Shown here: in pieces, positions 26,401-37,429 of the stretch | Position numbering within the stretch: position 1 is the stretch's first letter | How the letters are laid out: each line of letters opens with the position of its first letter | Assembly: GCA_029891385.1 (NCBI GenBank) | Contig: CM057227.1 | Location: 58,901,567 to 58,965,566, forward strand | Source: Erythroxylum novogranatense | Taxonomy: Eukaryota > Streptophyta > Magnoliopsida > Malpighiales > Erythroxylaceae | Direction: 5' to 3' | DNA: 64,000 nt | Translations under genes and position numbers: made by a program | The notes under the pieces: generated by a model | Seen by the model: only the letters and a program-made list of their open reading frames with translations | What the model was told of the DNA's origin: nothing | The model's database searches: none

Positions 26401-27755
26401 ATTTCTTATGAATCTAACGCTTCAAAAATCAGATCAATCAGAGGTCGGACAAAAAAGTTATAAGCAAAAGAGTAGAGAGAGGTCGGGTCAGGGGGAAACA
26501 TGACAATAGTCGACTAGTCGAAGACTATTAGTCTACTAATGCAAGTAAAAACCTGACGATTAGTCGACTGGTCGAAGACTATTAGTCGACTAATCCTATA
26601 ATGATCAACTGGAAACTCTTGGTCTTTCTTCTTTCGACATCCCGACTTCTACCACTCATATCTTTTGACTCAGAACTCCAAATTTTACAAACTTGGTATC
26701 AAAAGAAAGATAAAAGGAAGCTCTACAACTTCCATGAAGGATTTAGAAACCAATTTGACCTCTAAGGAAGTCAAAAATCTACTCAAAGTTTCTATCCCAA
26801 AAATGTCACCTTAAACAGCAACAGAATTTCTAAAAATCATAACTTCCTATTCCATGATCCCAAATTTCCATACTTTACATCAATGTAAAGATCAAAACAC
26901 AATCTTCAACTTTCATGAAAAACTTAAAAGCAATTTCAACCTCTAACTAGGTCAATTTTTCAATCAAAGCTTCTGCCAGAAATTTGTCATCCTATACCAC
27001 ATCCAAACTTCAAAATTTCATATCTTCCAATTTCCACAATAAAAAATAACATATTATACATCACTGTAAAGTTATGCAATTTCTCTATAACTTTCATGTA
27101 GACCACTTACTCTAATTCAAACCACATCCGTACAAAATTGGCCTCAAAGCACAGTACACACAAACTTACCCTAATGAGTATTTTCAAAAACAAAGCAAAA
27201 TAACTTAAATTCGAATGATCATAACTCTCAATCTCGATACCAAAAAATATCATACTTCCTAGCGATAGAAAGATATCAACAAAAACTACAACTTTCATGA
27301 AGATCATTCTATCAAAATCCTTCCAAATCATCCTAGAAAAATTTACAAAAGTTTCACATCAAAAAGTCAACTTTGCTACTATTCATCCCAAAAAGTCATC
27401 CTTGCAATTCCCTAAAATTTCACACTTTCACTATTCATTTCTTGCTTTTCAACTCCATTTAAAGCAATTAATTTACTATAAATTTCATAACACCCTCAAA
27501 GTCATCAAAACAAAAATTAATTGTTTTCACTCTTCCACAATTTTCATACACAACTTACAAAATAACACAATTATGCACAATGGAAAAATCCTTGAATTCT
27601 CATGCTTCTTTCATTTCATCAAAGTCTCACATATTCATACTTTTCATTAGGAAACATATCATATTTTCTCACACATTTTCAAATATTCACCACACCTTTC
27701 CTCATTTAATTTCATTTTATAATTCAAAATTCCAAGAAAAGTTCGAGTTCCAACA
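23496..27755 (-). mobile_element. Solo LTR, 4.26 kb, minus strand (TGTTGG...CCAACA family)
   Basis: It starts TGTTGGGACCCG and ends GAGTTCCAACA. It matches, in reverse orientation, the LTR at 46789-51168 at both ends and in the middle (the AGTCC..GGAGCTCC block near 24680 against about 49195). The left flank is GTTAT; the right flank is GTAT, the same site with one base lost. Removing the insert restores the LINE frame as TCQYCY-VLKLRAIKQELK. There is no internal coding region. It carries many copies of the reiterated AAGTTATG...CTACAACTTTCATGAA module between 26100 and 27320. A duplicated GTCGAC-palindrome block lies at 26508-26594. Confidence 0.88.
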
Positions 27756-28015
27756 GTATGTGCTAAAACTTAGAGCTATCAAACAAGAGCTTAAGCAGCT
27801 AAATAAATCTTTGAGGAATAATAAACAAAAATTAGTGGAAGATGCTAAATCTAGTTTATCTGAAGTTCAAAATTTATTGGTTTTTAATCTTGGTAATGCA
27901 TATCTCATGGTTAAGGAGAAATGTTTATTATATTTATATTTACAAGTTATTCATAACCACTTTAATCTTATCAAGAATCGCTTGGTTAAAGGATAAAGAT
28001 CTTTGTATAAAGTTA
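27756..28015 (+). pseudogene. LINE, second part: ORF2 before RT
   Basis: The frame continues that broken at 23495. LKLRAIKQELKQLNKSL and VEDAKSSLSEVQNLL match the segment between endonuclease and RT in plant LINEs (LK.LK..LK.LNK). LLYLYLQVIHNHFNLIK and, in another frame, SRIAWLKDKDLCIKLF correspond to the K.R..WL..GD.NT.FFH block. The RT domain and 3' end are missing. The sequence passes directly into CACTA transposase near 28015. Since LINEs usually lose their 5' ends, loss of the 3' end points to a later deletion or rearrangement. Confidence 0.72.
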
Positions 28016-29570
28016 TTTTTGTGTGAATGGTTGAAAGGTCTAAAGTTTCCTGATAGTTATGTTTCAAACTTGGCAAGGTGTGTAGACATGAGGAAGTACA
28101 AATTATTTGTGATAAAAAGTGATGATTGTCATGTGTTTATGAAAAGGCTAATTCTAATTACATTTTGGGAGTTGTTATCGATTAAAGTTTGGGAAGTATA
28201 AAAAAATTAAATTTGTTTTCAAAAGTTTAACATCATCTAAAATCAAGTTGGCCAAAATGGAAAAACTAGAACCAAAAATTCCAGTAATTTTGTGCAAGTT
28301 AGAAGGGATTTTTCCTCTAGGCTTCTTTGATTTTATGGAACATTTACCTGTGCATTTAGCACATGAGGCAAAATTAGCCAATCCAGTTCAATATCGATGG
28401 ATGTATCCATTTGAGAGGTAATTCCAAAAAATTTATTGTTAATGAAGTAATAAGATGTTTTAACTACTATATTGTAATAACTACATTATCTAATATGGTA
28501 TTTGCATCACTTGGAGAAAAATGTCAAAAATAAGGCTAGAGTTGAAGGTTCGATATGTAATTCTTATTTAGTAGAGGAAGTTACACATTTGTTAACATTA
28601 TTTTAAGCTACATGTTCACACAAGAGAAAGAAAAGTTCCTCGTAATGACGATGAGAGATGAATGAGTGATGTTGATAGTAACTTATCTATTTTCTCATAT
28701 CCAGGATGAACATATGGAATTTCAACAAGAAGAAAGTTAACAGAGAAAGAAATTAAGGCTGATCATGGTTACATTTTGTTGAACTGTCAAGAGGTTCAAC
28801 CTTTCGTGCAGTAAGTTGAAAATGATTATTTTGGTTTTCAAATTTTGTGTTGTTCATAACTAAAATACATTATAATATTTTTAGATTATTCGAGGAATTG
28901 TTACACGAGCTAATGCCGAACAAAACACATGATGATATAAATAAAGAAGATGGAAAACACTTTCCTCAATGGTTCGAGGGATATGGAAGTTTTCACTTAC
29001 AAATATTCAAATAATTGAATTATAAGATTTAAGTTATCAAATGACATTATACTCTTTGATAGGATAATTTCTTTTATGTAGGCCTTAGAAAATCCAATAG
29101 AGAATAAGTTCATATGTGATCTTGCAAAGAGACCTCTGCGAACTATTAAATCATATCCAGCGTATTTCGTTAATGGATACAAATATCATACAGAATATCA
29201 TAGTCATAGCATGGCAATAATAAATAGTTGAGTTTGCATATAGGGAGAATTGATGGATTACTATGGTAAAAGTATTGAGATACTTGAAATTAAATATCCT
29301 ACATTGCCAATAAAGCGAAGTGTGATTGGTTTGATCCGACTCCAAATATTAGAACAAAAGTACATAACTGATACAATCTAATTGAAATTAATAACTAAAG
29401 AAGATTGAGACAATTTGAACCCTTCGTGTTGACAATGTAAACGAGACAGATGTGCTATGTCACTTTTTCGAGTTTACGATGAGATAAGTTAGATTGGTTG
29501 GTCATTTGCAAAGTTAAACTTAGAGGTGTTTTTGAATCGCATGGAAAAGGAGAACAAAGAGTTGAAAGTG
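28016..29570 (+). pseudogene. CACTA (En/Spm) TNP2-type transposase remnant
   Basis: Several exons or fragments in the plus orientation match the C-terminal half of TNP2-type transposases. LKFPDSYVSNLARCVDMRKY and SDDCHVFMKRL (28040-28150) are followed by ILCKLEGIFPLGFFDFMEHL and VQYRWMYPFER (28270-28420), the DUF4218 domain. Near 28770 YILLNCQEVQPF is seen. 29040-29420 gives AKRPLRTIKSYPAYFVNGYK, MDYYGKSIEILEIKYP and FDPTPNIRTKVHN, the DUF4216 domain. The N-terminal catalytic half is absent, replaced by LINE sequence at about 28015. Stops and frameshifts mark it as dead. This protein class cuts and rejoins CACTA element ends. Confidence 0.85.
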
Positions 29571-30447
29571 AAGCATTCCAAGAAGATGTTTATGAAATAA
29601 ATGCATCTGTCATATGGAAAGGATGACGACGGCCAAAGATCTAATGAGGAGCCGAAGTTTGATTCATATTCTTCAAAAAAAGAAGATGAATGTAATTTAC
29701 AAGTTATGATAACGATTAATGTGTGTTTGTAATTGCATATTTTATTCAATAAAATGAATTATTTCCTTTTCAGTATATTGTGTAAAATATTTAATTCAAA
29801 TTCTTAATCAAGGATTGTCGACATGGCTACTGGTTCTCGATGGTAGTAATTCATTTCTCTGGGAGGAATGTGACAAAATTTTCTTTACTGAAAAATTAAA
29901 CAATCCAGGAAAAATGTCCACTTCATACACTAATGATCGTTTGCCTTCCATAACTGATCTTTTGCTTCAACATGTTTAATATAGTATGAACAAGGTCACT
30001 TTCCTTATCATGTAAATCTCATTTCCTTTTATGAAGCTATTATATATATTTACATTAGATGGTATATACAACATGTTGTTTTAAGCTTCCTTGAATCTCG
30101 AAGATGACATATATGCCCATAGAGGTGGAAGCGATGTCAGAATGGTCCATAAAGGATTAGGGAAATCAATTTTTTTTGGAAATTCGTTAATTCCACAGAC
30201 CTCGTCTAGATATTAATGTATGCACGTCACTCCAAATTTGGTTTGTTTAACAATTTTTTAATATGACAATATCTAAGTTCTATATTGATTGTATTTTAGG
30301 AAAACCATTTTATATGAGCAGCTCATCTGAAGAGTTTGTCTTCCATACTAAATCTGGCAACTCATTCACTGCATCCTCTACAAGTTTAGCTATAGCGAAA
30401 ACATTGTTGTAAGAAGGTGTTAAAAACCCTACATCTGAGGGAAAAAC
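29571..30447 (+). other. CACTA internal non-coding region, left of Tekay insertion
   Basis: No gene is supportable here. The stretch lies between the transposase remnant and the retrotransposon inserted at 30448, and continues at 42431. The last five bases, AAAAC at 30443-30447, form the left target duplication. Confidence 0.5.
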
Positions 30448-33400
30448 TATAACATCCCATTACCTGTGGGAATGTTAAAACAGTAAATGTGAGTGATTAT
30501 GGGAGTTAAAAATACATCTCCATGTTCATGCATATTATGTCATAAACATACATATGAATAGCGAAGGCATGGCACATGAAAATAATTATACATGCATTCA
30601 TGAAAAAAAATTCTGGGTATAATTAGGTTGAGTTGTGATTTTTTTGAGTTTTGAGAATTTTAAATTTATTTATATGAAAAATTCTATTGGTGAGGAAGAA
30701 TATTGTATTTGGGAATTTTGATGAATTTAGGAATAAATTTCAGAAAATTATAGAAAATAGGATAAATAAATCAAAAGAAGATTTGGAGATAGTTGAATTG
30801 TAAAGATGAAAGTTAAGGAAGTTAGTTTCAAAAGAAACTAAGTTAAAGCTTAGATATTAGGAAAGTGACATGTGTCACTTAGGCTGTGTACTTATGTTAG
30901 AAGTAGGTTACTATTTCTGAGAGTTGAAGGTTAAGTTATATGTCTAGGTTCATTCTTGATGGTCATCTTCTTTAAGTTTCCTTCCCACACACAAAGTTTT
31001 CCATCAAACCCCTTTTAAGATATTTCTCTGTTTTTTCTTCCTACACCAAGCCCACTTTGCTATTTGTGTCTTCTACCCTGAGAAAAACCTATCTTTACCT
31101 CCTTCAAGTTGAGGAACAAGTGATGCTTGGGAGTTATGTCTAGTGTTGTTTTTGAAGAATTTGAAGTGAAATCAAATAAGTTATGCTTTAAATGTTATGG
31201 GTATTACTAAAATGAAACTCAAATGATGAGAAATGTAGGAGTGATGACTTGATTTTTGTGTGTGTGTATGTGTGTCATGGATGATGAAATATCTTTGTAA
31301 ATGTTATGTTATCTCATTGTGATTGATCATTAATGACGTATAATGTGCTATAGAGATGTTATGGAAGTTAGATGTTGCATAAAATGGAGTGAGGGTGAGT
31401 GCAGAAAATTAAGATGAATGGGTACATTTTTGACGCTCTATATTTTTTTGGGTTAAAAATCAATTATAGACCATGAGTTTTTTTGTGACTAATATACTGA
31501 GTGAATTGGGTAATGATGATGAGGAAATGTAATAGAAGAGATAATTTAGGTAGAAGATGAGCTAGATGTTAAATATTGAAAGTTTGAAAATCTAGAAAAT
31601 GTTCTCTAAATATGCTTACGTCTTTTAGCCATAACATTTTTTCTAGTTATCCAAACAAGATGATTCTTATTTTAGATTAACCTAGAGATGTATGGCTACA
31701 TTTCGTATGAAAATATTGAATTTCAATTCTGTCTCTAAGAGTCTCAAAATTTCATGAAGTTGAGAACTGGGTGCAGTGCATTGGGAGCTGAATGTAAAAA
31801 TTAGTGTTATGATCTCATGAGTAAATCTGGAGTAATCTAGATAGATTTTGGCAAAGTTGCCTTCTTGGAAGTTGTATATCTTTCTTTTAACTTTCCAACG
31901 GTATACAGTATGAAATTTTTGGACATTCGAGTCGAAAGTTATGTCCTTTTTTATGTGGAGATACAAAAGTAAGACGATGGAAACTAAGACGATGGAAACT
32001 AAAAAGATAGAAACTAAGACGATGGAAACTAAGATGATGGAAACTAAGACGATAGGAATTAACACGATGGAAACTAAGATGATAAAAACTAAGACGATGG
32101 GAAACTAAGACGATAGGAACTAAGATGATGGAAACTAAGATGATAGAAACTAAGACGATGGGAAACTAAGACGATAGGAACTAAGATGATGGAAACTAAG
32201 ACGATAGAAAGTAAGACGATGGGAAACTAAGACGTTGGAAAAACTAAGATGGAAGCAAAAACAGACTGGATTCTTTTGGTCATAACTTCTCCTCTAGACA
32301 TCCAAATGACCTAATTCTTGAACCATTGGAATTGCAAGACATTGCTCTACATTTCCACCAAAAATCATAGCCATAAAAAATGAAGTGAGAAAGATTGAGT
32401 GAAAAATATGGGACGGGTACCGTGTATGTACTCTTAAATTTTATGAACTGGTGTTTTTCCACTGAACATACCCCAGTATTCTGTGCATATATTTTTGTAT
32501 AGTTATCCAAATTGAGTGATTTTTTATTCCAAGTAAACCAGATACATAGGTATACAACTTATGTGAGGGAATAAAATTCTAAATCGGACTCTAAGAGTTT
32601 CAATTTTTGGATGGAATTTAAGTATGGGGTACTGTCTCCGGATAAAAGTAGTCCAAAAATATTTGGAATATAACTTTCACATTTTTGAACCAAATTGAGT
32701 GATTTTAGTGTCAATGGAAAGATAAGACATAGAGGAATACTTTTCTAGAAGAGAGTTTGACCAAATTACTTCATTTTCACCTTCTGATTGTGCATGAACG
32801 GTAGACATGAAAGGGGTGTCTTGGAAAAATCTGAAGTAATTCAATGAGAAATGAATTACGAGTTTAATGGGTTTAGTGAGGCATAAACCTCATAAACCTA
32901 AGTATAAGTTATACTTAGATGAATTTTGGTATGAGGATAGTTTTGTGAAGAATTTAAAAAAGTGATACCCGGGATTATCATGAACATGCATTGTACATAA
33001 TTTATTTCATACATGTTCATTTTTTAATACACCTATGATTGTGCAAATTGTGATATATGTGTATGTTATTTGTTATAGAGGAGCAATTGGAACGTCAACC
33101 CACAGATATTGTCGGAACTTCCAGGTAATAGTTTCGGGAGCAACCAGTGAGTAACCTATAAGGTAATTATTGTTTGATTATAATTATGTTTGAATGATGA
33201 ATGAATATGAACATGAAGACCTATGTGTTTTATTAAGTGATTAATTGTGTTACATGCATTCCATTCATGAATGCATAATCAGATAATGAAATTTGGGACT
33301 AGGTCAGCCAACGATCAGAGCTTAAAGCTCAATGTGTGTAAATGAGCCTCGAGCTCAAAAGTGTTTTAGAGCCTCAGGCTCAACGCATAATGAGCCCTGT

Positions 33401-34119
33401 ATCCTCATCAGATAAGGGACAGTATAAATGAGCCCAGTCTCCAAAATAGATATGGGACAGTTCAGGCGCCCAGTCACAACAATGTAATAATTGAAAAGTA
33501 TCTCATGAGCATTTCATATGCATCTTGTTAATTATGTTTGATAGAGTGAAATGCAAAATTTGCTTATGCTTAAGTGAAAGTGTGTTACTCATGTGAAATG
33601 CAAAATTGTAAAATAATTGTGATATGAATTGATGTGTTGCATGAATTGAGTGAACCATCGATGATGGTTACCTCATTGAGTTCGTAAAACTCACCAAAAT
33701 TGTAACGTTGTCTTTTCAGAACTGAGGGATGACTCTAACTACTGAGAGGCTCCACTACTGTGTAGATTGTGATTTGACCAGAGAAGTTATGGCTCAAAGA
33801 TTGGTCAGCTGGGATTTTTGGTTGGCTTAGATAGATTGATATCTTTTCCTCTTTCATGTAGTACTTTTGTACTAGGTTTATTTAGGTATATGTGTTAGAA
33901 CGTAAAAGACATAATGTAGACTTTTGGTTTTGAGAAATGAAATGAGGAAAAGTTGGTTTAAAAATATTGTGATTTCTTATGATTCTTTTAAGTGATAATT
34001 GATATGATGCCATTTGAAGTGAATGTAGTGATCGAATGTAGCTCGTCTTTATCGTAGGATATGTGTCAGAATGACCTTGGGGAATCCCGGTACGTACCCT
34101 ACGGTAAGGGGGTGCTACA
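30448..34119 (+). repeat. 5' LTR of the Tekay element
   Basis: It starts TATAACATCCCATTACCTG (the partner LTR has TGTAACATC) and ends GGGGTGCTACA. It is 3672 bp. Landmarks: AAGTGACA-TG-TGTCACTT at 30863-30880, a 15-bp minisatellite at 31972-32262, five or more reiterated modules between 31600 and 32770, and the GAGC/GCTC hairpin cluster at 33318-33400. No open frame of note. Confidence 0.93.
31972..32262. repeat. 15-bp minisatellite in the 5' LTR
   Basis: About 18 imperfect copies of GATGGAAACTAAGAC. Variants carry GATAGAAACTAAGAC or one extra G. The minus-strand open frame 31682-32065, with its LVSIVLVSIVL repeats, is a by-product. The equivalent array in the 3' LTR (40336-40575) is shorter, about 16 copies. 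Confidence 0.95.
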
Positions 34120-34125
34120 TTTAGG

Positions 34126-34138
34126 TGGTATCAGAGCA
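34126..34138 (+). other. Primer-binding site (initiator tRNA-Met)
   Basis: TGGTATCAGAGCA begins six bases after the end of the 5' LTR. It is complementary to the 3' end of plant initiator tRNA-Met, the usual primer for Tekay and most copia elements. Confidence 0.93.
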
Positions 34139-34201
34139 TGGTTGGCATCTATTGGGACATATAGGAATGGTAAGCATGAAAGATCTTGAGAAATGCAGAA
34201 A

Positions 34202-35320
34202 ATGATTGAAATTATTGTTTGTTATAGATCATCCGCTTTGGGTGATCAAATTGATCAACTAGTTGACCAAGGATTGGTAGGAGCCAGTAGGGAGTCCTCG
34301 GTGCCTCAATCTGAGGAGATGCCTCCTAGAGTTTCCGAATGAAGGGAGAGGAGGTATGATAGGCTACGAAAGCAGGGAGCTGTGGATTTCTATGGTAGCA
34401 CAGACCCTGCTGAGGCCGAGGGATGGTTAGAGAGGACAGAAAGGGTATTTGATCAGATGGACTATGAGTCTGATGAGAGGTTCGATTTTGTTGTGTTTTT
34501 ACTGCAGGGCCCAACATATCAATGGTGGAAGACTGTCCCAAGTAGTACCACCAGGCCTTGTCAATTGAAGTGGGAAGACTTTCTAAGGGTCTTCAGAGAC
34601 AACTACATGCCTAAGATCTATCTAGACATGAAGATGCAGGAGTTCTTGGAATTGAAGCAAGGTAGGATGTCAGTAACTGAGTATGAGGTCAGATTCAATG
34701 AATTGATGGGTTATGCTACTGCTCTAATTCCTACAGAAGAAGACAAGTCTAGGAGGTTTGAGAATGGAATTAATATGGAGATCAAAACAAGGTTGGCCCA
34801 GTTAGATATGAGAACTTTCATTGAATTGAGAGCTATTTCAATTAGAATTGAACAACTGATGAGGGAGAAACAAGTTGAGACTGGGCAAGGGTCTAGAGGA
34901 AAGAGGCCTAGTGAGAGTCAAGGCAGTTCTGGCAGGAGCTATAGTAAACGCCAGAACAAAGTATTCAGATCATCAGGTGGCTCTAGGCAGTCAGGAACTA
35001 GGCAGAGGGGTAGATTTTCACAGACTGGCAGTGGAAGGAGTACAGTTCTGAATCAGTTTCCCGTTTGTGAGCATTGTGAGAAGAGGCACAGTGGTGAGTG
35101 TTGGAGATTGATTGGAGCTTGCCTTAAATGCGGCTCCATGGACCACCAAATTAGGAATTGTCCTGCTACTTTAGGGGCTCAGTCTACTGTCAGTGAGCGA
35201 TTTGGGAGTAATGCTACAGTCCAGCAGAGCAGAGGTGGTGGATCTGGACAAAGAGACAGAGGTAGAGTCAGAGGGAGAGTTGGGAGTTCTTCCCTGAGGA
35301 CTGATGGGCGAGGCAATTGA
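34202..35320 (+). pseudogene. Tekay gag (capsid and nucleocapsid)
   Basis: The longest open part (34382-35320, 312 residues) holds the Retrotrans_gag domain, with ADP..AEGWLERTERVFD followed by VVFLLQGPTYQWWKTV and CQLKWEDFLRVFRDNY. A Ser/Arg/Gly-rich region comes next. A CCHC knuckle follows: C247-X2-C250-X4-H255-X4-C260, preceded by a second Cys/His cluster at residues 229-240. The frame is open upstream past an in-frame TGA at 34340-34342, so the natural start lies near 34202 and the gene carries a nonsense mutation. Gag packages the element RNA in the cytoplasmic particle. Confidence 0.9.
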
Positions 35321-35860
35321 CCGCAGTCTCAAGCCAGGTTCTATCCCATAACTAGGCAGGAGGGCTAAGACTCACCAGATGTGGTAGCATGTGCATTTCT
35401 TGTTTATGACTTTGAGGCTTTTGCACTGCTAGATCCAGGGTACACACACTCCTTTATCGCACCGCATTTAGCATGTAGGTTACATTTTGATAGGGAGTTA
35501 TTACAGTATGGATTGAAGGTGAGTAAGCCAATAGGTAGTACTATAGTTATAGGAGAGGTTTGTAAAGTATGTTTGATTAAGATTGATCAAGCAATTTTAG
35601 AGGCAAACCTTATTATATTATAGTTGAGGGAGATAGATGTGATCCTAGGTGTGGATTGACTCACTGCCCATAGGGCCATCATGAACAACTACACCAAGGA
35701 GGCAGTACTGGAATCTGCTGGTCAGTCGAGGGCAGTATTTAGAGGAGTTAGTTAGGCAGTGCCAGCTAGGATGATATCATTCATGAGTGCATTAAGGTTG
35801 ATTTAGGGTGGATGTGAGGCTTTTCTAGCCCACATCACTGATACTAGAGTTGAGCAGAGT
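35321..35860 (+). pseudogene. Tekay protease region
   Basis: 35381-35623 is open and gives FEAFALLDPGYTHSFIAP. In active elements this is ALFDSGATHSF; here the catalytic D-S/T-G triplet has become D-P-G. A later ILGVDXLTAHRA block, interrupted by a stop, matches the conserved second half (ILGMDWLS.H.A). The protease would normally process the polyprotein. The altered active site and stops indicate loss of function. Confidence 0.85.
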
Positions 35861-37220
35861 GTACAAGACATTCCTGTGGTTAGGAAGTTTCCAGATGTAT
35901 TCCCTGAGGAGTTACTAGGTTTACCACCAGATTGGGAAACAGAATTCACAATTGATTTAGTTCTAGGTACTGCTCCTATATCTATTCCTCTATATAGGAT
36001 GGCACCTGTGGAACTGAAGGAGTTAAAGGCTCAGTTGTAGGAGTTGTTGGAAAAGGGCTTTATAAGGCCCAGTGTTTCACCTTAGGTAGCTCCAGTGTTG
36101 TTTGTGAAGAAGAAAGATGGGACTTTGAGGTTATGCATTGATTATAGGCAACTGAATCGGGTGACAGTGAAGAAAAAGTACCGGTTGCCTAGAATTGATG
36201 ATTTACTTGATCAATTGCAGGGAGCTCAGGTATTCACTAAACTGGACTTGAGGTCAGGGTATTATCAGTTTAAGATAGTTGAGGCTGATGTACTCAAGAG
36301 TGCACTTAGGAGCAAGTATGGACACTTTAAGTTTTTAGTGATGCCGTTCGTGTTAACTAATGCCCCAGTAGCTTTTATGGCCTTGATGAATAAGGTATTT
36401 CAACCCTACCTAGATTGATGTGTAATTGTGTTTATTGATGATATCTTGGTGTATTTGAAGAGCAGGAAGGAGCATGCTGAGCATCTAAGAGTCATCTTAC
36501 AGATCATGAGAGAGAAACAACTATATGCCAAATTCAGTAAGTGTAAATTTTGGCTAGATTAGGTGGTGTTTCTGGGACATATAGTGACTGGAGATGGCAT
36601 ACAAGTAGATCTAAAGAAGATAGAGGCAGTGATGAATTGGGAAGCTCCGAGAAATGTGTCAGAGATCTGTAGCTTCCTAGGATTGACTGGATATTACTGG
36701 AGATTTATTGAGAGGTTTTCTCTAATCTCGACCCCTCTAACAAGACTTCTGAGGAAGAATGTAGTGTTCATAAGGAATGAGGAGTATCAAAAGAGCTTTG
36801 AGGAGATGAAACATCGGTTGACTACTACACCGATGTTGACCATTTCATTAGGGATCGGAGGATATGTAGTGTACAGTAATGCGTCGCTTCAAGGATTGAG
36901 ATGTGTACTGATGCAGCATAGCAAGGTGATTGCCTATGCATCAAGATAATTAAGGTCTCACGAGATTAATTATCTGGTATATGATTTAGAGCTAACTGCA
37001 GTTGTCTTTGCTCTAAAGATTTGGAGACATTATCTGTATGGAGAGACTTTCCAAATATTCATTGATCATAAGAGTCTGAGGTATTTACTGAGTTAGAAGG
37101 AGTTAAACTTGAGGCAGAGGAGATGGATTGAGCTACTGAAAGACTATGATTGCACTATTGAATGTCACCCGAGGAAAGCTAATATAGTGATTGATGCTTT
37201 GAGCAAGAAATCTAATATTA
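35861..37220 (+). pseudogene. Tekay reverse transcriptase and RNase H
   Basis: Visible blocks: [20 protein letters not shown] (36095 on), [19 protein letters not shown] (usual FGLTNAP), the catalytic VFIDDILVY at about 36430, and FLGHIVTGDGIQVD (36568). Thumb and connection sequences follow (SFLGLTGYYWRFIERFS). RNase H starts at VVYSNASLQGLRCVL near 36870; the usual catalytic D in YSDAS is N here. It ends at NIVIDALSKK near 37200. Stops occur near 36415, 36560, 36945 and 37095. It would copy the element RNA to DNA if intact. Confidence 0.92.
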
Positions 37221-37429
37221 GTACAGCTCAGATTCAGCTATCGAGGTTACCTAATTTGATTCATTTGAGAGCTCTGAATGTGGAGCTGAACCTGGAGCCA
37301 TATGAGGCACTGATTGCTACTTTAAAGCTGAAACCGATGCTATATGACCGAGTCAAGAAAGTCCAGGGCAAAGATCCTAATATAGTGAAGCTTATGGAAA
37401 AAGTGAAAGTGAATCCAGATTTTGAGTTT

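Noticed and set aside
27580..27996. 138-codon frame appearing as one gene
   Set aside because: It crosses the solo LTR end at 27755. Only the part after it is LINE coding sequence.
31682..32065. Minus-strand open frame with LVSIVLVSI repeats, resembling a membrane protein
   Set aside because: It is the 15-bp minisatellite read as five-residue repeats inside the LTR. The homologous 3' LTR does not keep the frame.
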